Assembly: GCA_018136815.1 (NCBI GenBank)
Contig: CM030940.1
Location: forward strand, 2,277,915-2,341,914
Source of the DNA: Isochrysis galbana
Lineage: Eukaryota; Haptophyta; Isochrysidales; Isochrysidaceae
Direction of reading: 5' to 3'
Length of the DNA: 64,000 nucleotides
The translations under genes were made by a program, and so were the position numbers. Of the stretch, positions 21,512 to 32,960 are shown one piece after another; within the stretch, counting starts at the first letter, position 1, and the number at the start of each line of letters is the position of its first letter. The notes under the pieces were generated by a model. It worked only from the letters and a program-made list of their open reading frames with translations. It had not been told where the DNA came from and ran no database searches.

Positions 21512-24080
21512 TGCTGCTTCCGCCGCCGCCGCTTCCGCCGCCGCCGCCGCCGCCCCGAGCTCAGCCGTCTTGCCTCCCAAGCGCAAGCGGAAGGAGTTGA
21601 GTGGCGGCAGCGCCGCTGCTGCCGCGACTGGCGGCGGCAAAAAGGGCAAGCATGAGGCCAACGTCGTGAATGAGGTTGCGGCCGAGGTCGAGCAGCAGCA
21701 GAAGCAGCAACAGGTCATGCAAGAAGTGGATATGCTTGAGGCAGGCTTTGCCGTATCTGTCCACTATCCATCTCAGCGACGGTCGTCCTCAGAGCACTCG
21801 GGTGAGTGGCGTCCGGGCACAGTGCTCCGTGCTTACACCTCGCCAACAACGCTCGAGCCCGTCTACGACATCATGCTTCACAGTGGCGTGGAGGAGAAGG
21901 GGATGGCGCACGAGCGATGTCGGATGGTGTGCAACGTCTGCCTCACAGACAAGCGCGCCTTCAAGCCGCCGCCGATGTTCTGTGAGAAGTGTTTTCAGGC
22001 GATCCACACCCGGTGGTCCTACTGGGAGGAGTCGGGCGACGAGGGAGGAGTCAAACTGTGCAAGCGCTGCTTTTCTGACCTCAAGTCAAACGCCAACGCC
22101 GACCGCGTCCTTTCCGACATTGCCCACCGTGCGGTGAAGCTGGAGAATTTCCAGGAGAAGAAAGAGAAGGACCGCCCAGAGTACGTCGACAACTGGGTGC
22201 AGTGCGATGAGTGCCATAGCTGGCAGCATTGGACGTGCGCCATGTACAAGGGGGAGGACACGCCTGAGGACTGTCTCTTCTTCTGCCGCAGCTGTCGCAA
22301 GAACCGCCACAAAGAGCTGCCAAAAGAGCTCAGAGTGGCGCCTTCGCAGGACCTCGCCGAGACGGTGCTCTCCAAGAAACTACAGGAGGGCCTAAAGGAC
22401 GATCTCCAAAACGCCGGAATCATATGCGCGCCGGTTACCATTCGCGTGGTCTCCAATATCGACTCATTGGCCAAGATTGCGCCGCCACCGCCGCTTCCAG
22501 GCACCGCTGCTGCGCAACAGGCCGCGCAGCACAAGGGCAAGCTCCAGCTTCAAAACGGCAAGGTTGGCGCCGTCGAGTTCCCGTACCGCTCGAAGTGCAT
22601 TCTTGCATTCCAGCGCATGGGCAAGGGCGATGAGATGGGCCAGGGCCCGGAGGTCTGCTTCTTTGCGATGTACGTCCAGGAGTACGGTTCCGACTGTCCG
22701 GAGCCCAACACGAACCGTGTCTACATCTCGTACCTGGACTCGGTGCGCTACTTCACCTCGTCGCCTGAGGGCCACCGGACGACCGTCTACCACTCAATCC
22801 TCATCAACTATCTCGACTATGCCCGCGAGCTCGGCTTCGAGCACGGCCACATCTGGGTGTCGCCGCCCAAGCAGGGCGACGACTACATCTTCTACGCGCA
22901 CCCCGAGGCGATGCTCCAGAAGCGAATGGGCTTGCTGAAGCTCAAGGAGTGGTACGAGAAGATGCTCGTGACTGCACGCGACCGCAAGGTGATCCTCGAC
23001 TTCCAGGACATGCTGGATGCGTACAAGGACATTGAGTCGGCATCCGACATCCCCGTCTTCTCTGGGGACCATTGGGCTGCATCGATCGCACTGAAGATCC
23101 AGGAACTCAAGAACAAAGAGAAGGAACTTGCTAGGAAGAAAGGGGGTGGCAGCAAGGGAAAGGGCGGCGTGCACGCCGAGATCAAGCAGGAAGAGGCGCT
23201 CCTAAACCAGATTCAAGAGGAGATGCGCTCGATGCGCAACCATTTCATCGTTGTACGGCTAGGAGAGCAGCGCGTCAAGGGCCAGCGCAACAAGGTTGTG
23301 GATCCGGTACCCATCATCAGCAACGAGTTTGTTGACCAGCGCTCGTCCTTCCTGGAGAAGTGTCAGATGTACCACTGGCAATTCGACGAGGTGCATGCGC
23401 CCGCCCTCGCCTCAAGGAAGGCCGCGCCTTGGTGCTGGCACCCCCACAGCCGCTGTGTGCTGCGCCGCTACTGTAATACATCCGACCAACGCCCACGCAC
23501 ATCCCACCTTTCCCCGCAGGAAGTGAACGCCTCGCATTCCACGCTTATGCTGCTCTACTACTTGCACGGGATGCACAAAACCGCTGCAGCTGCGCGGCGG
23601 GCGAGTGCTGCTGCCGACCTCGCAGCTCGTGGCGTTGTCGGAGGTGGCGCATGCGGCAGCGACCAAAACCGGAACCGTTCTTCGAAGATAGAGATGGCCA
23701 TGCAAGACTGGACCCAGCTGCTGAAGCATGCCAACGAGGCTGCCGCCTCCGAAACGTGGGAGCTACCGTCCGAGGAGCTTTTCTTGAGAATACTCGCGCA
23801 GATCAACAAATCGAAGCGAGACATTTTGCAAGAGAAGTATAATCAATGCCGCGACCCGTCGGCGTCGGCCGCCACACGCTCCGTCTTCATTCGTGTGCTC
23901 AAAAGAATCGCTGAGTCGTTCATGTCGTGCCTCCACAACATGCAGGCGAATCGACAGTTGGCGTCCTCATCAGGAGTCGCCGCCGCTGCGAGCTTGCCCG
24001 AATTCACCTCGGCTGCTCCCTATGCTGGCTCGTCGCAAGCCGCGGCGAAAGCCAAAGGCGCTTCCGGGACCGCGAAATGA
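19508..24080 (+). CDS. p300/CBP-type histone acetyltransferase (KAT3)
   Basis: Four exons: 19508-19558, 19911-20003, 20211-23390, 23520-24080; all junctions phase 0, giving about 1294 residues. It acetylates histones using acetyl-CoA and acts as a transcriptional coactivator. Order: a short KIX-like helical region (LLEDLVQKLQKRQV then KVRDIAGEDAPALRQALKQL, joined across intron 2, residues 20-70); TAZ zinc finger 1 (about 205-280; VHAASCSDAACPVPHCNKMK, HAKHCH); TAZ zinc finger 2 (about 350-430); a 25-residue alanine-rich tract (about 470-497); RING/PHD cysteine region (about 619-750; CNVCLTDKRAF, CDECHSWQHWTC); KAT11 domain (about 835-1012) with YISYLDSVRYFTSS, HIWVSPPKQGDDYIFYAHP and LKEWYEKML, which carry the Trp and Tyr that act in p300 catalysis. 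Bromodomain and a clear ZZ finger are not seen. Introns 2 and 3 are in frame, so unspliced readthrough remains open. Confidence 0.9.
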
Positions 24081-25240
24081 CTCATAGCTAGAGATTGGTT
24101 GTACACGAGAAGGTCTTCTGCGCACACATGAGGTGGCACTATGCTCCTCGCATGCCCAAGTGGTTCATCGTTGCCTAGAGATAGCCAACAAGCTCCGCAT
24201 CTTGCGCGTGCGGGCAGTCCTTGTTGTCGAAACACCTTTCGAGTGCGCCTGCTGGCCCCTGCGAGGTTTGTAGAGCTTTCACTCTTACCGTTGGCCCTAC
24301 TCACCACGGCGCAACTCCCGCGACCTTAGCTCTTTTTCCTCGGCTCACTCAGCACACCACAAGCGGCTGAATCCCCCCTTTCCCCCTTTTCGCTTACCTA
24401 CTCATCTATGGCTTTATCGATATTAATCCGCCCACGGAAAGTACCTTCACGCCCACTTCTTTGCTCCTCCCTCACATGCGTGTCGCGACTCATTGCTTGA
24501 GTGCATGTGCGTCCGTGCCGTCCGTCTATCTTTTGTGTTTGTGCGCGCGCTTGGCGTGGATTCGTGGAGTATCAATCTTCTATCGTAAGTCGCGTGCAAG
24601 GGTCAAGGGTTTCCCCATGGGCGAACCAAGTATAAACTTAGTTGAACACACACACACACACAGGCTCTACAAGCACACGGCACACATCGGAGGGCAAGCA
24701 CTGCCGCCACGCCCTCCCAGTAGCTGCCCGGAACTGCCACTTGCTTGCCGATGACAGCGCCGCGGTTGCGGATCTCAGGCAAGAATTGGGCTGTGATGCG
24801 CACGTTGCGCATGGCGCCGCGCCCACGGCCGCAACCTCGAGGCATGTCTGGAGATCGGAGGTGGCTGGGCCGCAATGAGTCGGGCGTCGGGGAGGGGGGG
24901 GGTGGGTTGCAAAAATCGGAAACGACGGCCAATACAAAAATAGAACGTAAGTACAACATACAACATCGCATATAAGTATCTAGTAGTGCATTAGATTACT
25001 CGAAAACGACATTACTGATGCTATAGGAGGTCTGAGAGAGTGATTACTCGGGTCAAAGGGTCACCATATGCCGCAATACTTGCATTTCTTGGTAATCAGA
25101 AGTAATCTCAGTATTGTGTATTGTAGGTGAGCCTTGTAGTAGGTGCCACTAGGGTTTTACCCCAATGTGCTGGTGATGGGGAGTTTTAACAGGAGCCGGC
25201 GGGGGGTCCGGGGGGGGGGGGGATAATCAGGTACCTAGTT
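24081..25240. other. Intergenic with retroposon fragment
   Basis: 24607-24641 holds the 5' terminal block of retroposon family A (CCAAGTATAAACTTAGTTGA), followed by a short (CA)n. 25205-25221 is G-rich. No gene. Confidence 0.5.
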
Positions 25241-25546
25241 TTGTGCCTTGAGTGTTCTGGTTCAGTACATGTGCATCGTGGCCGGACGTGTGCTATTGCT
25301 GCTAGTGCAAGGCTAGTAGCTGCGGTGGCCGGGCGAGTGGGGAGTGGCAGCGGCCTCATGCGCTCATTGTTATTATTACTTGCTATTGTCGGCTTTGTCT
25401 TTGTAATTTTGTGTTATTTTTTGCATTTTAATTTGAGGTCCGATTGGAGGTCGGCGCGTGGCCGAGTTGTAGACCCGTGCTTGGTTCGAGGGGCCTCTGA
25501 TGCTCACGCCAGCAAGCGCAGGACGAAGGACGGGCACCCGCACTGA
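25241..25546 (+). CDS. Possible small membrane protein (weak)
   Basis: A 101-residue frame with one convincing hydrophobic segment (SLLLLLAIVGFVFVILCYFL). No family recognised and no flanking evidence of splicing; may be chance. Confidence 0.15.
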   Translation: MCLECSGSVHVHRGRTCAIAASARLVAAVAGRVGSGSGLMRSLLLLLAIVGFVFVILCYFLHFNLRSDWRSARGRVVDPCLVRGASDAHASKRRTKDGHPH

Positions 25547-25835
25547 ACCCGCTTGCGTATCGCATTCGCTCAAAGATGCGCGATATTCCACACAAGGTCT
25601 GCGTTTCGGAGACTATGCATCATGGTCGCAGCAAAACAAGCACAGCAGATGATTCTGGAGCCATTTCAACAGTGGGCGCAGGAACTAGGGAGCCGAACGC
25701 AGCCAAAATGCCAACACGGGTGGCGCACATCCTTGGTGCGCACCGGAGCTCACCATCAAACTCCCACCAAGAAATGAGAATTCAAGTTGCACTTGCATGC
25801 GTGATGGCTGCACGAAGCCACACCTCAACCTTCAT

Positions 25836-26660
25836 TCAAGTAGTCTTGGGTTTCGGCTTTCGAGCGCCATCCATATCATCAGAGATGGACGCCCTATCGG
25901 AGACGCACCTCTTCCTCTTCAACAACTGCGAGCTAGACCGCGGCTCCTCGATGAGTGCTGCCTTCATCCGTTCGTGGAGCTGTGCACATCCATCGAGCAC
26001 GCACCTCAGTCCATCGCTCATGGCGTCGAACGTGACCCGTCCCTCTTCCAAACAGAGAGTGACCTGTGAGAGCTCGGGCATGGTAGCAGCGCTCACAATG
26101 CCAGCTGCTTCCCGCTCTTCGGTGGCAGACGGGTCTATCAGCACGCGTGCGTCGGCTCCGAGCGCGCATGAGCAGCTGGCCACTAGTCCATAAAGTTCAA
26201 TCCCCGCATGAGCCAGTGCGAGCGACGCGCAGCACACAGCCGCGCCCAATATGCCGCCCGCATCCTGCAGCACCATCACGTTGACGCAGATTATCGACTT
26301 TGGGTACTGGTCTAACCTCACTGAGGGGCTGAGCGCGGTGACAAGGAGCGCAGAGAGCGCGAAGCCGTCAGCTGGAGTCTCCTCGGTTGTGCAGAATGCG
26401 CTGAACCCCACCGTGCATTCGAGTCGCCCGTGAGAGAGGAAAGTGCTCCCCTCAGCCTGCTGCGGCCCTGACACCGTCGTCAGCACTTTGCTCTCTCCCA
26501 GCTCGAGATAAGCTGAGCCGCTAGCCTTGGCGATCGCGCCCGTGCGCAGGACTAGTTGTCTGAACTCGCCCTCCCCCCGCTCGCGGCCCACAGTTTCGCC
26601 TGCGGCCGCACGAACCAGCCGGAGAGGGCGGAAGGCCTCGCGACGCTCGACGCTCGCCAT
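25836..26660 (-). CDS. Exosome core subunit, RNase PH family (MTR3/EXOSC6-like)
   Basis: 274 residues from the ATG complementary to 26658-26660 (an upstream GTG is in frame but less likely). RNase PH fold: FRPLRLVRAA at the N-terminus, GSAYLELGESKVLTTVSGPQ, the VRLDQYPKSIICVNVMVLQD strand pair, AGIELYGLVASCSCAL and LIDPSATEEREAAGIVSAA. These are the positions shared by eukaryotic exosome ring subunits; the order, and the lack of the phosphorolytic residues of archaeal Rrp41, best fit MTR3. The ring threads RNA to Rrp44/Rrp6 in 3'-5' decay and processing. The last about 30 residues are a basic, serine-rich tail ending RKPKPKTT. Single exon as read. Confidence 0.8.
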   Translation of the reverse strand: MASVERREAFRPLRLVRAAAGETVGRERGEGEFRQLVLRTGAIAKASGSAYLELGESKVLTTVSGPQQAEGSTFLSHGRLECTVGFSAFCTTEETPADGFALSALLVTALSPSVRLDQYPKSIICVNVMVLQDAGGILGAAVCCASLALAHAGIELYGLVASCSCALGADARVLIDPSATEEREAAGIVSAATMPELSQVTLCLEEGRVTFDAMSDGLRCVLDGCAQLHERMKAALIEEPRSSSQLLKRKRCVSDRASISDDMDGARKPKPKTT

Positions 26661-26779
26661 CGGACGTGCCACGAGCGACAGGGTTCTACTTCCTATCGGC
26701 GAAAGGGGGCCAGTTTTCTTCGTTCCTGTGCGGTCCCTTAGAAGTTGGAAGGCCCGTTTCTTTAAGTAGTACTTAGGCC

Positions 26780-27069
26780 TTAGCTAGCAGTTAGGTTTCA
26801 GGTTTCTCCTCCCTCGTTTCTTTAACCATTCCGCTACCTCAGGTCTGGTTTATTTTTCATTGATACCCCCATATCTCGTATATAATGCCTGCACCCCCCC
26901 CCCAAAAAAAAGGGCTCGTTCATCTCGTCGGGCCCTTGGGCCATCTCGTTCATCTCGCGTCGGGCCATCAAGGCCATCTCGTTCATCTCGTCGTCGGGCC
27001 ATCAGGCCATCTCGTTACATCTCGTTCATCTCGTTACAATCCAAGCTGCGGCTTTGATTTCCACAATGA
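26780..27069 (+). repeat. 3' part of an LTR (61.4/62.2 kb family)
   Basis: From about 26915 to 27067 it matches the last 150 bp of the LTRs at 61385 and 62203 (repeated ATCTCGTTCATCTCG and CATCTCGTTACATCTCG, then TTGATTTCCACA). The 5' part is missing or diverged, and the tRNA-like segment is absent. Confidence 0.65.
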
Positions 27070-27228
27070 TGACACTAACGACTAACGACTTCCGCCCACT
27101 ACTTATTCGAAAGCAAAGACGACGACGAACTAGCACCAAGCCCCAAACTAACACGACTAGCAATGAAACTAGGAATAGAACACGTCATCAAACATGAAAA
27201 CAACAACCACGAAAACGACCAAGGATAA
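27070..27228 (+). pseudogene. LINE ORF2 C-terminal remnant
   Basis: 27127-27228 encodes a C-terminus with LTRLAMKLGIEHVIKHENNN and stop, similar in position and residues to the LINE protein end at 40280-40348 (VELATKLGIAHAVEGN). Upstream, a different frame gives NDFRPLL, matching SDLRPVF there, so a frameshift is present. The LTR relic lies directly before it. Confidence 0.55.
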
Positions 27229-27809
27229 ACCCCGGGCGCGGAAGGCGAAGCGCCCACAAAACATTAACACCCTTGGGGAAAGCCGCGTAAGGCTGGGCCC
27301 CCACACAGTGGCGCACTTAACTGCGCCGCCACCCAACCATGACACAAAAGGCCCGTCACACCAGCAGACGGACGTCAAACCACCCGCACCGGTTCGGTCT
27401 CACGCGAGGCAATGGGCGCTACCATGGCTGCGAGCTGCGAGGCACCCTGGGCTGGTCACCCATACATCTCACACGCCTTCTATCAGCCGCACGACGCACA
27501 TACTGGCCGCCAGAAACCATCCGTCTGTGATAGGCAAGGTGAGGTCCGGATGTGCAGACGTCAACAACAAAGACATAGATGCACAAACGGGCCTTTGCAG
27601 GGCGTTCAGGCGGTCGCTCCACGAGTAAAAGTGGCGCCTTATGACCTGTCTCGAACAGCCTGACGGCCATTCCCTCTCTCGCCGCGCCCCATTCAACCTC
27701 ATACCCTGCCGAGCGCCTCACGCAGCCCATCTGCAGCGGGCTTCCCCGCCCCCACCCTAGCTCGATGTGGCGGTACAAGGGTGGACCGTGCGCGGGCTCA
27801 GGCAGAGGC
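27229..27809. other. LINE 3' flank and unassigned sequence
   Basis: 27230-27340 contains short GC hairpins (GGGCGCGGAAGGCGAAGCGCCC-type), possibly a LINE 3' UTR. The rest holds no recognisable gene. Confidence 0.35.
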
Positions 27810-27817
27810 CCCATACC
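27810..27817. repeat. Left 8-bp TSD of the outer hAT-like element
   Basis: CCCATACC, repeated at 29674-29681. Confidence 0.85.
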
Positions 27818-27964
27818 TTGGGCCCGGCCAGAGTTTCGCGCCCGACCCACCCAAATTTCGTTGCTAAATTTCGCTAGTATTGCTACAACTTTCGGGACGG
27901 CTCGGCCCAAATTTCGCTCGAATTTCGCTCGAAATTTCTCAGCGCGCTTTGCGCGCATATTAGA

Positions 27965-28035
27965 CAAGTAACCACACATACATACGTACATATACGTACG
28001 TACGTACGTATGTGCGTATGCGCGTATGCGCTAAT
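27965..28035. repeat. TACG-type microsatellite
   Basis: Runs of (ACGT)/(TACG) and (GCGTAT) inside the outer hAT element. Confidence 0.8.
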
Positions 28036-28184
28036 GTCGATATTAATGCACTGAGCCTATTTAGATACGGTATAGCACACAATATGCTGTATTATGCTAT
28101 GAAACAAGGGGAAAGATTGTAAATAAAAGAGAATAAATGGAAGCTAAAGCCACGCAGTACATACGGAGAGAAAAGAGGGACCAG

Positions 28185-28192
28185 GCAGAGAC
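28185..28192. repeat. Left 8-bp TSD of the inner hAT-like element
   Basis: GCAGAGAC, repeated at 29092-29099. Confidence 0.85.
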
Positions 28193-29091
28193 TAGGCCCA
28201 GGTCAGGATTTCGGAAATTTTTTTCAAAATTTGGGGGTGGGTTTACTCACAGATTTCGGGGCGAAATTTCGCAAAATTTGGGGGGCTCCTGCAGCGCCCT
28301 CGCAAAATTTGGGGGCTCCTGCAGCCCCCCCCCCCCCCGCCCCCCATCACTCCCATCACCCCATCTCCCATATCCATATCCTAACTTTAACTTAGGGGAA
28401 GGGGGGATCCTATACCTAGGGAGAAGGGCGGGGGGGGGGGGGGGGTAGTAAGTAGTAAGGGCGGGAGGCGGGAGAGAGAGGGGAGAGGGTAGGGTAGGCT
28501 AAGAGTGAAGGGCGGGAGAGGGGGGGTAAGAAAGGGCGGGAGAGGAGGGGTAGTAAAGGCGGGAGAGGGGGGGGGGGAGCCGCGGGGGCGCCGGAGAGAA
28601 GAGAGCGAGAGAGCGCGAGCGCGATCCGCAGACCGCAGACCGCAGACCATCATGTTTGGCGATGGACAAATGAGTGCCTTGGCCGATCAGATTCAATGTG
28701 GGTTGATGTTGCGGTATAATCACACCGGTGACCTTGAGTAAGGAGTGAGTAATATGTTAGTAGAGTACGTGTGTGATGTGTGTCATTGTGCAAGTACTTT
28801 AATAATTAACGTTGCGCGTTGCGCAAACGAGAGTCAATGAGTGTCAATCCTCGCTCTATCTAGGTGAAAAGTGAAAAGCCCATTCATGTAGCCAAATACA
28901 GATAGCAGCGGCGGCGGGGCTATATGCAATGTGCTATATAGTATAGGTAGCTAGGTCAGGCTAGCGCGCGAGCGCGGGAGCGCTCGCACCTCGCAAAATA
29001 TTTGCGAAATTTGGGGCAGTGAACGCGAAATCTGAGCGAAATATCCGAAGAAATTTGGGCGGGTTTCAAACGAAATTCTGACCTGGCCCTA
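28193..29091. mobile_element. Non-autonomous hAT-like element (inner, 899 bp)
   Basis: Begins TAGGCCCAGGTCAGGATTTC and ends with the complement of TAGGGCCAGGTCAGAATTTC; 8-bp duplications on both sides. Subterminal AAATTTG/GAAATTT motifs relate it to the outer element. No transposase. Interior is simple G-rich sequence (28410-28600) plus unassigned DNA. Confidence 0.85.
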
Positions 29092-29099
29092 GCAGAGAC
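29092..29099. repeat. Right 8-bp TSD of the inner element
   Basis: GCAGAGAC. Confidence 0.85.
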
Positions 29100-29108
29100 A
29101 CACACACT

Positions 29109-29514
29109 CAACCCACGATCCGCTTGTTATAGCGACTCATGAGGGACACTTGCAAATGATCGGAAAGCACACCGGATTGTTGTTCACCATACATTGCACG
29201 GAGCAACGAAAAGACACGTTCACACGATGCAGAGTTAGGGGAAATAGCGAAGACAACTCGTGCGGCCTCTGGCCTCTGCCGCACGCTGGAAAAAGCTTGC
29301 CGTTATCGCGCCACCACCCCAGCACGCCTTCGGTGAAGTCGTCGACGTCCGCCGTATTGATTGCGGCGTGGGCGGCCGCGGCTAGGTAGGCAGGAAGTTG
29401 TGCCTTCAGAAGGTTCGGGTCAATGCCCCCCTCATCATCAGACATGGCAAGGGGAACGAGCAAAGCTAAGTCGTCAACGGATGCTTGAGTAGCATAGTAG
29501 GAGGCAAGGGGCAC
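29109..29514 (-). pseudogene. hAT transposase C-terminal remnant
   Basis: One frame (29237-29514) has an acidic, alanine-rich part then DFTEGVLGWWRDNGKLFP, the Trp-containing start of the hAT dimerisation region. A shifted frame (about 29109-29235) continues with SCERVFSLLRAMYGEQQ and VSLMSRYNKRIV, the conserved SxERVFS motif. A frameshift near 29235 separates them. The catalytic part is missing. Confidence 0.75.
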
Positions 29515-29673
29515 AGGGGGGCAGTGCCACGGGCGCCGGGGGCCGCGGGCGGGCGGGGGGGGGGGGGGGGGGCAAATTTCGCTTCGCGGAAGCCCATATT
29601 TCGGTCAAATTTCGGGGCGTCGTAAGTCCCCCAAATTTCGTAAAAAAATTCGCGAAACTCTGGCCGGGCCCAA

Positions 29674-29681
29674 CCCATACC
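29674..29681. repeat. Right 8-bp TSD of the outer hAT-like element
   Basis: CCCATACC. Confidence 0.85.
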
Positions 29682-29718
29682 TGCTGGTCCCTCTACCAGA
29701 TGCACAGCGCATCCGAGC

Positions 29719-29902
29719 CCTACATGTGAAACACAGCCAAACTAAGAAATAAAACAGCAAAAACAGTATGTTTTTTGCCGTCGAAAAAAAACAGTGTAAA
29801 AACAAATGTGCGGGGTAGGGGGGCCGCCCGAAATAAAACAGCGAAAAACATATGTTTTGGGCCTCCGAAAAAAAAACACTGTTCCTGTGTTTCACATGTA
29901 GG
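29719..29902. mobile_element. MITE, 184 bp, hAT-like
   Basis: Perfect 18-bp inverted ends (CCTACATGTGAAACACAG) and 8-bp duplications ATCCGAGC at 29711-29718 and 29903-29910. The interior contains two diverged copies of GAAATAAAACAGC-AAAA-ATGTTTT followed by A-runs. No coding capacity. Confidence 0.9.
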
Positions 29903-29910
29903 ATCCGAGC

Positions 29911-30339
29911 GCCCAGCACAGCCGCGAGCCGCCGCGCGCGCGAACCCCCCCTCCATCGGTGGCGGTGGCGGGGCCACCTTATCTACCCACACGGGCGTTT
30001 CTTCACATATCGCGTGCCCCCCGTTTCTTCCAGTCTACGCGACTTGCGTTCTTTCGAGGAGGCGCTTTGTTTTCTCTTTTCGAGACCCTGGAAAATAAGG
30101 ACCCCCGCGGACAAGAGAAGTCGCGTAGACCGGCCCTTACAACATCCATAAACCAACGCGAAGAACACGATATGTGCTGGCAAAGGGTTTTAAGCAGATT
30201 TTCTTGGTACGACGAGAAAAGGGCCGTAAATTTTACGCAAGAAAACTTGTCTTGTGGAGGGGGTTAGGGTATTTCTTACACCGTACCAGCGGGCGAATCA
30301 GTGAGAGAGAAGAGAGAGAGAAGAGAGAGAGAAGAGCGT

Positions 30340-30369
<30 letters not shown>
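29911..30369. other. Intergenic; GA-rich leader
   Basis: 30300-30369 is almost pure GA repeat directly before the DUF4116 start codon and would form its 5' UTR. Nothing else recognised. Confidence 0.45.
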
Positions 30370-30374
<5 letters not shown>

Positions 30375-31959
30375 GGAGGCGTCGCCCAGCGCTCGACAGC
30401 TTGTGCTCTCGGCGGTAAGGCAGAGCGGCTGGGCGTTGGAGGACGCGCCCGCATGCCTTCGGGACGACGTGGAGATTGTGCTCGAGGCTGTGCGCCAGAG
30501 CCCCGGCGCGCTCCAGTTCGCAGGCGCGACGGCCAAGAATTCACCGCTCGTCATTCTCGAAGCGGTGAGGCAGGACGGCTCCCTGCTGCGCTACGCGAGC
30601 GAGGCGCTGAAGGAGGACGCACAGATCGTGCTCGAGGCGGTGAGTCAGGACGGCGGTGCGCTGCAGCACGCGGGCCAGGCGCTCCGAGCGCAGAGAGAGA
30701 TCGTGCTCGAGGCAGTGAAGCAGAGCGCGAGCGCGTTGGAGTACACATGCATCACGATCTGCGACGATCCGTCCTTCTTGAACGAGGCGGTGATCCAGAT
30801 CGGCAAGATGGCGAAGAGTGAGTTGCGCCTGATGCATGAGGTCATCGTGCTCAGAGCAGTGGCCAGAGATGGCAAGATGCTGGAGCACGCAGGATGGGTG
30901 CTCCAGAATAATCCGCAGATCGTGCTCGAGGCAGTGAAGCAGAGCGGGGTTGCGCTCAAGTACGCGAGCGTGCAGTGCCAGGGAGACCGCACGATCGTGC
31001 TCGAAGCGGTGAGGCAGAAGGGGGATGCACTGAAGTATGCAAGCGAGAATTTCGGTAACGATGCAGGGATCATGTTCGAGGCAGTGAGGCACGACGGCCT
31101 GATGCTGCGCTTCGCGAGCGAGGCGATCCGGAACAATTCGGAGATCGTGCTGCAGGCAGTGAGACGGAGCGCAGGTGCGCTGGAGCACGCAGGCAGAACA
31201 CCTCAGAGCAATCGGGATATCGTGCTTGCGGCGGTGAGGCGTGACGGCAAGATGCTTAGATTCGCAAGTTATGCGCTCAAGAACGATGCATACATCGTGT
31301 CCGAGGCGGTGAGCAACAGCGCGGGCGCTCTGCAGTACGCAGGCGAGGCGCCCAAGAACGACCAGCAGATTGTGCTCCGGGTAGTGGAGCAGGATGGCAA
31401 TATGCTGCGCCACGCGGGCATGACACTCCGGGACGATTTGGAGATCGTGCTCCGCGCAGTGAAGCAGAACGGGTGTGCGCTGCATTATGCAGGCACGGCG
31501 TCCCAGAACGATTGGCAGGTTGTGCTCGCAGCAGTGAAGCAGGACGGCAGGATGCTGCGCTACGCGAGCGAGGCGTTCAAGAACGATTCGGAGATCGTGC
31601 TCGAGGCAGTGAGGCAGAACGGGGGTGCTCTGCAGCACGCGAGCGAGGCGCTTAAGAACGATTCGGAGATCGTGCTCGAAGCAGTGAAGCAAACCGGGGG
31701 TGCACTGATACACGCAAGCGATGCGCTCCTGGACCATCGGGAGATTGTGCTCGAGGCAGTAAGGAACGATGGCGAGATGTTATCCATTGCGGCCGAATCA
31801 CTCCGGGATGAGCCCGAGATAGTCCGGGCTGCCGTTGCGCAGTCTGGATATGCGCTTCGTCACGCCTCAAAACGGCTTCGGAGTGACCTGAGCATTGTGC
31901 AGGAGGCCATAAGGGAGAGCGATTATGCGCTGCGGTATGCACTCCTTTCACCGGGGTGA
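30370..31959 (+). CDS. DUF4116 tandem-repeat protein
   Basis: Intronless, 529 residues. I chose ATG 30370 because the frame upstream is simple GA repeat. The whole chain is about 21 units of 25 residues (75 bp) with consensus near EIVLEAVRQDGGALQYASEA plus LKND, alternating GALQHA-type and GKMLRFA-type units. This is the DUF4116 pattern known from protists and giant viruses; its function is unknown and I assign none. Helical repeat solenoid is likely. Adjacent units around 31560-31700 are nearly identical at DNA level, indicating recent unit duplication. Confidence 0.85.
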
Positions 31960-32380
31960 CCTCTCGATATCGGAGGAGGCAACGCAAGGGAAATGGCAGA
32001 GTTGGCGGAGCAGACACTATTGGGGCAGTGTTCGTGCCATACGGTGGGTTAGTTAGGGTTCATCGTTGGTTCAGGCTCTGCTTCTCTATTTGGATAGTCT
32101 AAAGTGTGGGGTCTGTAATTGTGGCGGCCAATTTGTGTCCACAGGTCTGTTGTATTCACACTAATCGGCATGAATATTCGAGTGAGGTACGCGTTAAGTA
32201 CGCGCTCTCGCTTGCAGTTGTGTCGCATCCGCGTGTACAAACAAGGATCAAGGACCAGGAGAAGAAGCAGAAGTTGTGAAAGCCGACGCAAGATTAAGGA
32301 GAAGAAGGGTGCAGAGAACAATAAAAAAACTGAACGAATTTGGGAAAGGTGAAAGGGAAAGGATATTGTTGTATTCCTGC
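31960..32380. other. Intergenic
   Basis: Includes a partial duplication (GGCATGAATATTCGAGTGAG at 32168-32187 resembles 32397-32416 in repeat R). No gene. Confidence 0.4.

Positions 32381-32960
<580 letters not shown>

Larger units (their letters stand above)
27818..29673 (-). mobile_element. hAT-like DNA transposon relic (outer element)
   Basis: Ends are inverted repeats (TTGGGCCCGGCCAGAGTT and its complement, 22 bp identical), flanked by 8-bp duplications as in the hAT superfamily. Subterminal regions carry many AAATTTCG motifs on both sides, like transposase-binding repeats of hAT elements. It contains a broken hAT transposase C-terminus on the minus strand and a second element inserted at 28193-29091, leaving about 0.95 kb of its own sequence. 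Confidence 0.85.

Noticed and set aside
27419-27991. 190-residue minus-strand frame
   Set aside because: Crosses the precise left end of the outer hAT-like element, so it is not one gene.
30541-31737. 398-residue minus-strand frame
   Set aside because: Antisense shadow of the DUF4116 repeats; the regularity comes from the 75-bp units.
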